A stretch of DNA of 64,000 nucleotides from SW4 sp042466115 (lineage in GTDB: Bacteria > Pseudomonadota > Alphaproteobacteria > Rhodobacterales > Rhodobacteraceae). Under the pieces are notes generated by a model that did no database searches, had not been told where the DNA came from, and worked only from the letters and a program-made list of their open reading frames with translations. The position numbers and the translations under genes are program-made. Positions 32,573-40,938 of this stretch are shown here, piece by piece. Every line of letters begins with the position of its first letter. The first letter of the stretch is position 1. Where the stretch lies: NCBI RefSeq assembly GCF_042466115.1, contig NZ_JAXHBQ010000001.1, positions 1,364,001 to 1,428,000 on the forward strand, written 5' to 3'.

Positions 32573-34054
32573 ATGACAAACGGCACGCCCGGAAATCAGT
32601 GGAAAACACTGGACAAGGATCTGGGCCGCATTGCCCATGTGGAATACGCCACGCAATATGTGGCGCGCCCGATGGTCGGTTTCGGCATCGCCTTGGCGTT
32701 CATCGTTCTGGCAGCCCTTGGGGCGGCTTTGTTTTTCGGGCAACAACCCACATCGTTGATCGTGATCGCGGCCGCCGCATTTGGCGCTTACATGGCAATC
32801 AATATCGGCGCCAATGACGTCGCCAACAACATGGGGCCGGCCGTGGGCGCGAATGCGCTGACCATGGGCGGCGCGATCGTCATTGCGGCCCTGTGCGAAA
32901 GCGCCGGCGCATTGCTGGCGGGCGGGGACGTTGTTTCGACCATTTCCAAGGGTATTATCGACCCCGAAAGCGTGTCCAATTCGCGGGTGTTCATCTGGGC
33001 GATGATGGCGGCGCTGATTTCCTCGGCCATGTGGGTGAACCTTGCTACATGGGTCGGCGCGCCGGTGTCCACGACCCACTCGGTCGTTGGCGGGGTCATG
33101 GGGGCAGGAATTGCCGCTGCCGGATTTGCCGCCGTGAACTGGCCCAACATGGGCCTGATCGCCGCAAGCTGGGTGATTTCACCTGTATTGGGCGGGGCAA
33201 TCGCCGCGGCGTTCCTTGCCTTTATCAAGTACTACATCATCTATCGCGACGACAAGATCGCAGCAGCGCGCACCTGGGTGCCCGTGCTGATCGGCATCAT
33301 GTCAGGTGTCTTTGCCACCTATCTGGCGATGAAGGGATTGAAACGGATCATGCACATCGACCTTGGTGTCGCCGTGCTGATCGGCGTGGCCGTCGGGGCC
33401 GTGACCTATGTGGCCGCCGCTCCGCTGATCCGCCGCCAGTCCGAAGGAATGGAAAACCGCAACAAGTCGCTCAAGACGCTGTTTGGCATACCCCTGGTGT
33501 TTTCAGCCGCTTTGCTGTCATTCGCCCATGGTGCAAACGATGTGGCCAACGCCGTTGGCCCACTGGCCGCGATTGTCCACGCTGAACAGTTCGGCGAGTT
33601 CGCAGGCAAGGTATCAATCCCGCTTTGGGTCATGGTGATCGGCGCGATGGGCATTACCTTTGGCCTGGTGCTGTTCGGCCCCAAACTGATCCGCATGGTC
33701 GGCAGCCAGATCACCAAACTGAACCCGATGCGCGCCTATTGCGTGGCCCTGTCGGCGGCGATCACGGTGATCATCGCAAGCTGGCTTGGCCTGCCCGTCT
33801 CGTCCACTCACATTGCCGTGGGCGGCATTTTCGGCGTCGGCTTTTACCGCGAATGGTATCACGAACGGCGCGCGCGCCAAAGCACGGCCAGCAGCGCAAC
33901 GGTCAAGAAAGTCGCCGCCGAGGAACGCCGCCGCCGCAAATTGGTCCGGCGTAGCCATTTCATGACGATCGTTGCCGCCTGGGTGATCACGGTGCCCGCC
34001 GCCGCGCTGATGTCGGCGCTGATCTTTCTGGGGCTCAGCGCCGTTTTCGTCTGA
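32573..34054 (+). CDS. pit: Inorganic phosphate transporter, Pit family
   Basis: 493 residues from the ATG at 32573, placed after GGGGGACAGG; a GTG at 32534 falls inside the putative Pho box. Low-affinity phosphate uptake coupled to protons or sodium. The two inverted signature repeats are present: AINIGANDVANNMGPAVGAN (about residues 80-100) and LLSFAHGANDVANAVGPLAA (about 320-340), with further GAPVSTTHSVVGGVMGAG and GLPVSSTHIAVGGIFGVGF. About ten membrane helices, and a charged loop RARQSTASSATVKKVAAEER before the last. Name used in the family sense. Confidence 0.93.
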   Translation: MTNGTPGNQWKTLDKDLGRIAHVEYATQYVARPMVGFGIALAFIVLAALGAALFFGQQPTSLIVIAAAAFGAYMAINIGANDVANNMGPAVGANALTMGGAIVIAALCESAGALLAGGDVVSTISKGIIDPESVSNSRVFIWAMMAALISSAMWVNLATWVGAPVSTTHSVVGGVMGAGIAAAGFAAVNWPNMGLIAASWVISPVLGGAIAAAFLAFIKYYIIYRDDKIAAARTWVPVLIGIMSGVFATYLAMKGLKRIMHIDLGVAVLIGVAVGAVTYVAAAPLIRRQSEGMENRNKSLKTLFGIPLVFSAALLSFAHGANDVANAVGPLAAIVHAEQFGEFAGKVSIPLWVMVIGAMGITFGLVLFGPKLIRMVGSQITKLNPMRAYCVALSAAITVIIASWLGLPVSSTHIAVGGIFGVGFYREWYHERRARQSTASSATVKKVAAEERRRRKLVRRSHFMTIVAAWVITVPAAALMSALIFLGLSAVFV

Positions 34055-34132
34055 TCACGGGCGGGCAATGTTGCCTGCCCGCCAAGGCGGACCTACCATT
34101 CCAGTAAGTCGCAAACGGAATGGAGCTGCCCC

Positions 34133-34741
34133 ATGAAACAAGCAATCGTTTTTGACTGCGAATTTCTGACGGCCGAGGGATCGCCGTCGCGGTTCTGGTG
34201 CGGCCCCTACGACCCCGATCCCGTGATCGCGCAAGTCGGGCTGGTCAAGATCGGCCTTGGCGACGAGTTTCCGGTGCTGGACACCCTGCGCAGCCATGTG
34301 ATCCCGCAGGACCGGCAGGGGGAACGCATCGCGCTTGATCCGTTTTTCACGCGGCTGACGGGGATTGCCGAAGACGACATTACGCAAGACGGGGTTCCCC
34401 TGACCCAAGCCCTTGCGGATGCCCGCGAATTCGCGGCGGGCGAAAAACTCTGGTCATGGGGCAAGGACGAATTCAACATGGTGGCGATCAGTTGTTATGT
34501 GCAGGGCCTGACGCCGCCCATTCCCGTGACGCAATTCGGCAATGCCTGCGATCTGCTGCTCAAGGCAGGGATGCCCTACAACGACCTGAAGCAGACGCGC
34601 AGCAACACCCTTGCCGCCTATTACAAGATCGACCACCCACCACTGCGCGGGCATGATGCGCTGGATGACGCCCTTGGCGTCGCCTATGTGCTGCAACATC
34701 TGCTTGGGCAGGGGGCGCTGGAGGCCGCCGACTTTGCCTAG
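34133..34741 (+). CDS. DEDDh-type 3'-5' exonuclease
   Basis: 202 residues. The exonuclease motifs are in order: I, IVFDCEFLTAEG (D8, E10); II, around LWSWGKDEFN with Asp; III, RGHDALDDALGVAYV with the catalytic His and the last Asp. The product probably degrades single-stranded DNA or RNA ends, similar to small ERI-1/KapD-like enzymes. AGCTGCCCC precedes the ATG with a weak ribosome binding site. Convergent with argF, overlapping it by 4 bases. Confidence 0.83.
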   Translation: MKQAIVFDCEFLTAEGSPSRFWCGPYDPDPVIAQVGLVKIGLGDEFPVLDTLRSHVIPQDRQGERIALDPFFTRLTGIAEDDITQDGVPLTQALADAREFAAGEKLWSWGKDEFNMVAISCYVQGLTPPIPVTQFGNACDLLLKAGMPYNDLKQTRSNTLAAYYKIDHPPLRGHDALDDALGVAYVLQHLLGQGALEAADFA

Positions 34742-35643
34742 ACGCCCAGGCACCAGCGCATGACGGCCTTTTGCGCGTGCAAACGGTTTTCGGCCTCGTC
34801 CCAGATCACCGAATGGGGCCCGTCCATCACAGCGCTTGTTGCTTCGTCGTCGCGGTGGGCTGGCAGGCAATGCATGAACAGGCTGTCGGGTTTGGCCTGC
34901 GCCATCAGCGCATCATTCACCTGATAACCGCGCAACTGGTTGTGGCGGCGTTCGCGCGCCGATTGCGGATCGTGCATGCTGACCCATGTGTCTGTCACAA
35001 CCAGATCGGCACCCTGCACGGCCTTCATCGGGTCGCGTTCGGTGGTGTATAGCCCGTCAAGTGCAGCTTCGGGCTGCAAGGTTTCGGGGCCGGTAAAGAC
35101 CAGATCAAAGTCAAACTGCCTGGCCGCATGGGCAAAGCTGGCAAAGACGTTGTTGCCATCCCCCGACCAGACGACCTTTTTGCCTTTGATCGGGCCGTTG
35201 TGTTCCTCGAACGTCAGGATATCGGCCATGATCTGGCAAGGATGCGTGCGGTCCGTCAGCCCGTTGATCACCGGCACCGTGGCGTATTCGGCCATGTCCA
35301 GCAGGGTCTGTTCCTCGAAGGTGCGGATCATGATCAGATCAACGTAGCGCGACAGAACCCGCGCCGTATCGGCAATGGTTTCACCGTGTCCCAACTGCAT
35401 GTCGGCCCCCGAAAGCACCATCGTTTCCCCGCCCATCTGGCGCACACCCACATCAAAGCTGACACGCGTGCGGGTCGAAGGCTTTTCAAAGATCAACGCA
35501 ACCATATGGCCCGCAAGCGGCCGGTCGGTGTCGGGCGTTCCTTTGGGTTTGCCCGCACGGGCCTGTTTCATCTTGCTGGCGGCATCAATCATGCCCCGCA
35601 GATCAGAGGAATCGGTTTTGAGGATATCGAGGAAATGGTTCAT
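34738..35643 (-). CDS. argF: Ornithine carbamoyltransferase
   Basis: 301 residues, the short bacterial form. Transfers carbamoyl phosphate to ornithine to give citrulline in arginine synthesis. The carbamoyl phosphate site is FEKPSTRTRVSFDVGVR (about residues 53-69), followed by MQLGHGETIADTARVLSRYV, and ornithine binding by NGLTDRTHPCQIMADI and MHCLPAHRDDE (the HCLP motif). Follows argD in the same direction with about 136 bases between them that hold an extragenic repeat and a broken micro-ORF. Confidence 0.97.
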   Translation of the reverse strand: MNHFLDILKTDSSDLRGMIDAASKMKQARAGKPKGTPDTDRPLAGHMVALIFEKPSTRTRVSFDVGVRQMGGETMVLSGADMQLGHGETIADTARVLSRYVDLIMIRTFEEQTLLDMAEYATVPVINGLTDRTHPCQIMADILTFEEHNGPIKGKKVVWSGDGNNVFASFAHAARQFDFDLVFTGPETLQPEAALDGLYTTERDPMKAVQGADLVVTDTWVSMHDPQSARERRHNQLRGYQVNDALMAQAKPDSLFMHCLPAHRDDEATSAVMDGPHSVIWDEAENRLHAQKAVMRWCLGV

Positions 35644-35668
35644 GTCGGTCTTTCTTGGGCTGTCGGAC

Positions 35669-35713
35669 CGGGGCGCTGCCCCGGACCCCGGAGGTATTTT
35701 TGAACAAAAGAAG
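35669..35713 (+). repeat. Extragenic GC-rich hairpin followed by GGAGGTATTTTTGAAC
   Basis: CGGGGC-GCT-GCCCCG hairpin, then GACCCCGGAGGTATTTTT and GAACAAAAGAAG. I recall similar GCCCCGGA-PuCCCC-GGAGTATTTTT-GAACxAAxGAAG stretches recurring between genes in Rhodobacteraceae genomes; the copy number in this genome cannot be checked here. It lies in the argD-argF gap. Confidence 0.55.
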
Positions 35714-35790
35714 CTAGTGATAAAGCATCACCTGCACCGGATCGCCATCTTCGCACGGGTCGGGGGGCGAAAGGTATAATCAGCCATCAT
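35714..35790 (-). pseudogene. Possible 24-codon micro-ORF after argD, broken by a one-base frameshift
   Basis: The ATG codons at 35790 and 35787 overlap the argD stop. The frame reads MADYTFRPPT and then goes out of frame in a run of six C (minus strand, complement of 35762-35767). With one extra C it would continue DPCEDGDPVQVMLYH and stop at 35714. Both halves look coding and join neatly, which suggests a real tiny protein with a deletion or a sequencing error in the C run. This is an inference from reading frames only. Confidence 0.3.
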
Positions 35791-36958
35791 GCGCAACCTG
35801 CGCGGCGGCGGCGTCAAGGCGGCTGACAGCCTCGGCGATGTCGACGTCCGTGATGGTCAGGGCAGGCAGCAGGCGGATCACATTGTCCGCCGCCGGAACG
35901 GTCAGGATGCCCGCGCCGTAACCCGCCGTGACAATATCGGTGTTGGGCGCTTTGCACATCAGCCCCAGCATCAGCCCCGATCCACGCACGCCGGTGAACA
36001 CATCAGGGTGCGCCGCTACAAGCCCTTCCAGTTTCTGGCGCAGCAAGCCTGCCTTGCGGTTCACTTCGGCCAGAAATTCGGGCGTGGCGATGATTTCCAT
36101 CACCTTGGCCCCCACCGCACAGGCCAGCGGATTACCGCCATAGGTGGACCCGTGGGAGCCCGCGGTCATTGCACTTGCAGCCTTTTGCGTGGCCAGCACC
36201 GCACCAAGGGGAAAGCCCCCGCCGATGCCCTTGGCGACCATCATGATATCAGGTTCGACGCCCGCCCATTCGTGGGCAAACAGCCGTCCCGTGCGCCCCA
36301 CGCCGCATTGCACCTCGTCAAGGATCAGCAACAACCCGTGTTCATCGCACAGATCCCGCAACCCCTTGAGGCATTGATCGGGCAGCGGGCGAATGCCGCC
36401 TTCGCCCTGCACCGGTTCGATCAGGATCGCACCCACAGACGGGTCAGCGGCGGCCGCCGTCAGCGCGTCGTGATCCCCCCAGGGCAGGCTTTTGAAGCCG
36501 GGCAACAGCGGGCCAAACCCTTTGGTCATCTTTTCGGACCCGGCAGCGGCGATCCCCGCGGCCGAGCGGCCATGAAACGACCCCGAAAAAGTGAGGATCG
36601 TCGTGCGATCCTGCCCCTGATCGTGCCAGTATTTGCGCGCCATCTTGACGGCCAACTCGCAGGCCTCGGTCCCCGAATTGGTGAAGAACACCGTATCGGC
36701 AAAGGTGTGTTCAACCAGCGCATCCGCCAGCTCTTGCTGGGCGGGAATGTGATAAAGGTTCGAGGTATGCCACAGCGCCCCCGCCTGATCCGTCAAGGCC
36801 TGCACCAGATCGGGGTGCGCGTGACCCAAGGAATTCACGGCAATCCCCGCGCCCAGATCAAGAAAACGTCGCCCGTCGGCCTCGGTCAGCCAGCTGCCTT
36901 CGCCTTTGACGAATGTCAGGGGCGCGCGGTTATAGGTGGGCAGGACAGAGGGGATCAT
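35780..36958 (-). CDS. argD: Acetylornithine aminotransferase family protein
   Basis: 392 residues from the ATG at 36958. A PLP-dependent class III aminotransferase that converts N-acetylglutamate semialdehyde to N-acetylornithine; the same fold also serves succinyl-diaminopimelate. Key parts: FLDLGAGIAVNSLGHAHPDL, FFTNSGTEACELAVKMARKY, FSGSFHGRSAAGIAA, LILDEVQCGVGRTGRLFAHE, and the PLP lysine in MMVAKGIGGGFPLGAVLA. Genomic pairing with argF supports arginine synthesis. Confidence 0.94.
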   Translation of the reverse strand: MIPSVLPTYNRAPLTFVKGEGSWLTEADGRRFLDLGAGIAVNSLGHAHPDLVQALTDQAGALWHTSNLYHIPAQQELADALVEHTFADTVFFTNSGTEACELAVKMARKYWHDQGQDRTTILTFSGSFHGRSAAGIAAAGSEKMTKGFGPLLPGFKSLPWGDHDALTAAAADPSVGAILIEPVQGEGGIRPLPDQCLKGLRDLCDEHGLLLILDEVQCGVGRTGRLFAHEWAGVEPDIMMVAKGIGGGFPLGAVLATQKAASAMTAGSHGSTYGGNPLACAVGAKVMEIIATPEFLAEVNRKAGLLRQKLEGLVAAHPDVFTGVRGSGLMLGLMCKAPNTDIVTAGYGAGILTVPAADNVIRLLPALTITDVDIAEAVSRLDAAAAQVAHDG

Positions 36959-37154
36959 GGTGTGAAACCTTTGCAAATGAAGGCCCGTAGGTGCCGCAAG
37001 GGCAAGGGCAAGTCAATGTTTATAAGGGGGAATGACGGTGCAATACACCAGACGGCAGAATGCGCGGCGCGGTTAGCGTCGGCGTCGGGTGCTGGTCTGG
37101 ATCAATGCGTTGGTCATGCAAGCTGGATACGCCAAGCCACGCAGAATGCAAAGG

Positions 37155-37661
37155 CTAATTTCCGGCGGCATCCGCGCGCAGACAGGCCCGCACCCATTTC
37201 GCGGCAGAGCGATAGTGCGAAGGGCCGGCGGCTTCGGCCCAGCGGCCCGTGGTCCATCTATTGCCGCCACCCTGCATCGGGCCGCCGTAAAGGGCTGCAT
37301 CATCGAGCGTTTCCATAAAGCCCAACAGGTGCGCATGGTTCACCGCCAACAGATCACGCACATCGTCCCAGCCCAGATCGGCCTGCGCTGCCCGCAAATC
37401 GGCGTTGTAGGTTTTAAGCTGGTTCCATTTGTAGCCCGGTGCGGGGATTTCAGGCGTTTCGCCCGCCTGCCCCTGCGCATACCAACCCAGAAACAGGTCA
37501 ATCCAATGGGCGCGATGGCCAATGACGTCCTTGATGCTGGTGTCATCCGCGCGCTTTAGCATGGCCTGCGCAGCGGGCATCTGATCAATCAGCGTGCGAA
37601 GTTTGTCGTAATCCTTGATCGTCACTGCGATCAGGTCTGCGCGGTTTGTGGCTGCGGGCAT
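37155..37661 (-). CDS. ClbS/DfsB family four-helix bundle protein
   Basis: 168 residues from the ATG at 37661, which has AAAGGAGGA 7 bases before it; the long in-frame extension to 37997 is not coding. The family pattern is clear: ATNRADLIAVTIKDYDKLRT, IKDVIGHRAHWIDLFLGWY, GYKWNQLKTYNADLRAAQAD, and RWTTGRWAEAAGPSHYRSAA near the end. ClbS in E. coli hydrolyses the colibactin cyclopropane; other members are DinB-like proteins of unknown role. No colibactin-like genes are nearby. Confidence 0.87.
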   Translation of the reverse strand: MPAATNRADLIAVTIKDYDKLRTLIDQMPAAQAMLKRADDTSIKDVIGHRAHWIDLFLGWYAQGQAGETPEIPAPGYKWNQLKTYNADLRAAQADLGWDDVRDLLAVNHAHLLGFMETLDDAALYGGPMQGGGNRWTTGRWAEAAGPSHYRSAAKWVRACLRADAAGN

Positions 37662-37766
37662 GGCTGATCCTCCTTTGCCGTGATGATGCCAAGAGCGACG
37701 GCGATTGTCTTTGCGCAGGATCAATTCGCGCTTGCCGCGCCCCGTGCGCAAAGTCATAGCTGGCCC

Positions 37767-38684
37767 ATGTCCAGAACACCGCAAAACCCCGCGACCGCCA
37801 TGGCGCTGATGTTGCTTGCCACTGCATTCATCGCGGGGACGACCCTGATGGCGAAATCGCTGGGCACCGACACGCTGGGCCCGCCGCTGCATCCGCTGCA
37901 AATCAGCCACGGGCGGTTTGTCTTTGCCTTTGTCGCGCTGTCCATGATCGCCGCCGTGATGCGCCCGAAACTGGACCGTCCGGCCCTGCCCCTGCATATC
38001 GCGCGCACGGTGTGCGGCTGGGGCGGTGTGACGCTGATGTTTGCGGCTGTGGCCTATGTGCCGTTGTCGGACGCCACGGCGATCAGTTTTCTGAACCCTG
38101 TGTTCGGAATGTTATTGGCGATCCCGTTGCTGGGCGAAAGGGTGGGCAAATGGCGCTGGATTGCCGCCGCGCTGGCCATGTGCGGTGCGGTGATCCTGCT
38201 GCGCCCGGGGCCGGACACGTTTCAAGCGGCAGCCCTGCTGGCGTTGGGTGCGGCGATGGTCATGGGGCTTGAGCTGATCTTTATCAAGAAGCTGGCCGAC
38301 CGCGAGCCGCCCTTCCAGATCCTGCTGGTCAACAATGCAATCGGGCTGTGCATCGCATCGCTGGCCGTGTTCCCTGTATGGGTGATGCCCACAGGCCCGC
38401 AATGGCTGGCGCTGGCCGGATTGGGCGTGATGATGGCCGCGGCGCAAACCTGTTTTATCAACGCGATGGCGCGTGCCGATGCAACCTTTGTCACGCCGTT
38501 CAGCTATATGACGCTGATCTTTGCGACCCTCTATGATGCGCTGATTTTCGATGTGTTACCGGATGCGGTGTCATGGCTTGGCGCCGCAATTATCGTCACC
38601 GGTGCAGCCCTGCTGGCATGGCGCGAAAGCGTGAACCGCGCGCGGCTGCGGCGCGTGCCGACCAGTTTGGGCGGGCGGGTCTAG
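37767..38684 (+). CDS. DMT superfamily (EamA) transporter
   Basis: 305 residues from the ATG at 37767. Ten hydrophobic helices in two EamA repeats, for example LMLLATAFIAGTTLMAKSLG, VTLMFAAVAYVPLSDATAIS with FLNPVFGMLLAIPLLGER, and in the second half FSYMTLIFATLYDALIFDVL. DMT proteins export small metabolites or amino acids; the substrate is unknown. Divergent from the ClbS-like gene with about 105 bases between, and convergent with the ABC permease (4-base overlap). Confidence 0.9.
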   Translation: MSRTPQNPATAMALMLLATAFIAGTTLMAKSLGTDTLGPPLHPLQISHGRFVFAFVALSMIAAVMRPKLDRPALPLHIARTVCGWGGVTLMFAAVAYVPLSDATAISFLNPVFGMLLAIPLLGERVGKWRWIAAALAMCGAVILLRPGPDTFQAAALLALGAAMVMGLELIFIKKLADREPPFQILLVNNAIGLCIASLAVFPVWVMPTGPQWLALAGLGVMMAAAQTCFINAMARADATFVTPFSYMTLIFATLYDALIFDVLPDAVSWLGAAIIVTGAALLAWRESVNRARLRRVPTSLGGRV

Positions 38685-39499
38685 GCCTTGAGCCGATACC
38701 CGATCCGGAACCAGTTCCAGCAGATCGCCAGCACAAAGGTTGCCGCCGCGGCGACAACCGCCAACCCTAAGAACGGCGATGAATCCGACACGCCAAGCAT
38801 CCCGAAACGCACCCCGTCGATGATGTAGAAGAACGGGTTCCAATGGCTTGCGGCCTGAAGCGGCGCAGGCAAGGCATCAATCGAATAGAAGGTGCCCGAC
38901 AGGAATGCGAGCGGTGTCACAAGGAAGTTGGTGATCGCTGACAGCTGGTCGAACTTGTTGGCAAAAGTGGCCGCGATCAGACCCAGTCCGCCCATGAACA
39001 CCGACCCCAGCACCGTGAACACCACAACCCAGACCGGATGCGCCATACCGACACCCAGAAACAGCACAACGCCCAGCGCGATCACAACCGCGACCATGGC
39101 ACCGCGCACAACAGCGCCCGCGATATAGCCAAAAACCAGTTCAGCCGCCGACAAGGGTGGCATCAACGTGTCAACGATATTGCCCTGCACCTTGGCGCTG
39201 GCCAGGGACGACGACGTATTGGCGAATGCATTCTGGATCACTGTCATTGTCAGGATACCGGGCGCCAGGAAATGCATGAACGGCACACCCATCACATCAC
39301 CACGCTGCGGGCCGATCGCGATCGTAAAGATCATCAGGAACAGGCCCGCATTGATCAACGGCGCCATGATCGTCTGGCTCCAGACATTCATGAAACGGCG
39401 CACCTCGCGCACGGCCAGTGTCCACGTTCCAAGCCAGTTCACCCGTCCGAAACGACGAACGCCCATGGGGCCGGTGGGGATGGTTTGTGTTTTGCTCAT
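38681..39499 (-). CDS. ABC-2 type transporter permease
   Basis: 272 residues with about six membrane helices. The ABC-2 permease pattern is visible: REVRRFMNVWSQTIMAPLIN, FLAPGILTMTVIQNAFANTS, SLASAKVQGNIVDTLMPPLS, and the EAA-like helix with FLSGTFYSIDALPAPLQAAS and HWNPFFYIIDGVRFGMLG. It resembles NodJ/DrrB-type and polysaccharide or drug export permeases. No ATPase partner gene is adjacent, so its partner must lie elsewhere. Confidence 0.9.
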   Translation of the reverse strand: MSKTQTIPTGPMGVRRFGRVNWLGTWTLAVREVRRFMNVWSQTIMAPLINAGLFLMIFTIAIGPQRGDVMGVPFMHFLAPGILTMTVIQNAFANTSSSLASAKVQGNIVDTLMPPLSAAELVFGYIAGAVVRGAMVAVVIALGVVLFLGVGMAHPVWVVVFTVLGSVFMGGLGLIAATFANKFDQLSAITNFLVTPLAFLSGTFYSIDALPAPLQAASHWNPFFYIIDGVRFGMLGVSDSSPFLGLAVVAAAATFVLAICWNWFRIGYRLKA

Positions 39500-39633
39500 G
39501 TCATTCCTCGGATTTTCGCAATAGCGTCCTTGTATCCCGCGCTTGGGTGCTTAGAATAGGGGATCGTAAGAATTCTCAAGCCCCAATTGCTGCGAACACG
39601 CGCGCAGGGCCTTGCCCAAGCAAAGGAAACCGC

Positions 39634-40248
39634 ATGTCCTGGACCGATGATCGGGTCGAAACCCTCAAGAAGATGTGGGGCGAAGGCCAGTCCGCAAGCC
39701 AGATCGCCAAGGAACTTGGCGGCGTCACGCGCAATGCCGTGATCGGCAAGGTGCACCGCCTTGGCCTGTCCAACCGCGCGGGATCGGGTGGCAACGCCGC
39801 CAAAGCCGCGCCCAAGACAGATGCCAAGTCCAAGGCACCCGCCAAACCCAAAGCCGCCCCCAAGACCAAAGCGGCCCCCGTTGCCGAACCCGAAGTTGAA
39901 GTCGAGGATGACGGCAAGCCGGTCATGCAGACAACGGCTGCCGCGCCGCGCCCCATGTCCGCCGCACGCCGTGCGATCATCCCTGCCGGTCAGCCCCTGC
40001 CGCCCCAGCCAAGCGCGAACGAAATCTCGCCCGAGGCATTGGCCAAGGTCAACGCCGTGGAACGCACAGCCAAAAAGATCAGCCTGATGGAACTGACCGA
40101 AAAAACCTGCAAGTGGCCTGTGGGCGACCCCGCGACCGAAGATTTCTGGTTCTGCGGCCTGCCCTCGCAGGCGGGCAAACCTTACTGCGAGGCCCATGTG
40201 GGCGTGGCCTTCCAGCCGATGTCATCGCGCCGCGACCGCCGCCGGTAA
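39634..40248 (+). CDS. gcrA: GcrA cell cycle regulator
   Basis: 204 residues from the ATG at 39634, with AAAGGA 7 bases upstream. An alphaproteobacterial factor that binds RNA polymerase sigma-70 domain and regulates promoters with methylated GANTC sites. The N-terminal DNA-binding helix-turn-helix is WTDDRVETLKKMWGEGQSAS plus GVTRNAVIGKVHRLGLSNR. The linker (about 50-125) is Ala/Lys/Pro-rich. The C-terminal domain has LTEKTCKWPVGDPATEDFWF and CGLPSQAGKPYCEAHVGVAF with conserved cysteines. A terminator follows. Confidence 0.96.
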   Translation: MSWTDDRVETLKKMWGEGQSASQIAKELGGVTRNAVIGKVHRLGLSNRAGSGGNAAKAAPKTDAKSKAPAKPKAAPKTKAAPVAEPEVEVEDDGKPVMQTTAAAPRPMSAARRAIIPAGQPLPPQPSANEISPEALAKVNAVERTAKKISLMELTEKTCKWPVGDPATEDFWFCGLPSQAGKPYCEAHVGVAFQPMSSRRDRRR

Positions 40249-40269
40249 ATCACGCGAAAGCGCGACAGA

Positions 40270-40300
40270 AAGCCGCCCCCAAACGGGCGGCTTTTATATT
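40270..40300 (+). terminator. Rho-independent terminator after gcrA
   Basis: AGCCGCCC (40271-40278) pairs with GGGCGGCT (40285-40292) across a 6-base loop, followed by TTTATATTTT. It begins 21 bases after the gcrA stop codon. Confidence 0.9.
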
Positions 40301-40353
40301 TTAATAATGACATGTGTTTGGTATGATCGGGCAGTTATGCAAGGATGCCAGAC

Positions 40354-40878
40354 ATGCCAACCCGTTACTCCCGCACCCTCGCCGCCCTGCACTGGCTCTT
40401 GGCGCTCATGATCATTGCCGAATTGTTTGCCGGTAAGGTCCTGCTGGGCAACACCCCCAATAGCGATCCCGACAAGCTGTTTGGCCTGAGCATGCACATG
40501 CCCATCGGGCTGGTGATCCTTGCGCTGATGATCCTGCGCGTCATCGTGCGCATCCGCAGCGCCAAACCGCCTCATGCCGACATTGGCAATGACATCCTCA
40601 ACCGGGCAGGCATCTGGGCACATTGGCTGCTTTACGCACTGGTGTTCATCATGGCCCTGTCGGGCATCGCCATGGCGCGTGGCGCCGGGCTGCCCGACAT
40701 CGTGTTTGGCGGATCGGGCGCACCCCTACCGGCGGAATTTACCGGCCCCGCACGCATTGTGCATGGTTTTGCCGCCACAGCGCTGATTGTCCTGATCATC
40801 GGCCACATCGGCGCGGCGATCTATCATCAGCATGTGCGCAAGGACGGGCTTTTGGCACGGATGTCCTTGCGTCGTTAG
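40354..40878 (+). CDS. Cytochrome b561 family protein
   Basis: 174 residues from the ATG at 40354, chosen because AAGG at 40341 is at a proper distance, whereas it abuts the ATG at 40345. Four membrane helices with histidines placed to ligand two b hemes: LAALHWLLALMIIAELF (H13), LSMHMPIGLVILALMIL (H48), AGIWAHWLLYALVFIMAL and IVHGFAATALIVLIIGHIGA. Such proteins pass electrons across the inner membrane; the partner is unknown. Single gene between the gcrA terminator and the acyltransferase. Confidence 0.9.
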   Translation: MPTRYSRTLAALHWLLALMIIAELFAGKVLLGNTPNSDPDKLFGLSMHMPIGLVILALMILRVIVRIRSAKPPHADIGNDILNRAGIWAHWLLYALVFIMALSGIAMARGAGLPDIVFGGSGAPLPAEFTGPARIVHGFAATALIVLIIGHIGAAIYHQHVRKDGLLARMSLRR

Positions 40879-40938
40879 TATTGCCCTTACGCGTCAGCTT
40901 GCCTAAGTCCTGTGGGATCGGATTTGGGCAGTTCATTC

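Noticed and set aside
34055..34110. Hairpin CGGGCGGGCAA/TTGCC-T-GCCCGCC after the Pit gene
   Set aside because: A bulge and no T-run; too weak to call as a terminator.
35789..37318. 509-codon plus-strand open frame opposite argD
   Set aside because: Antisense to a clear argD gene; composition typical of a reverse-strand shadow.
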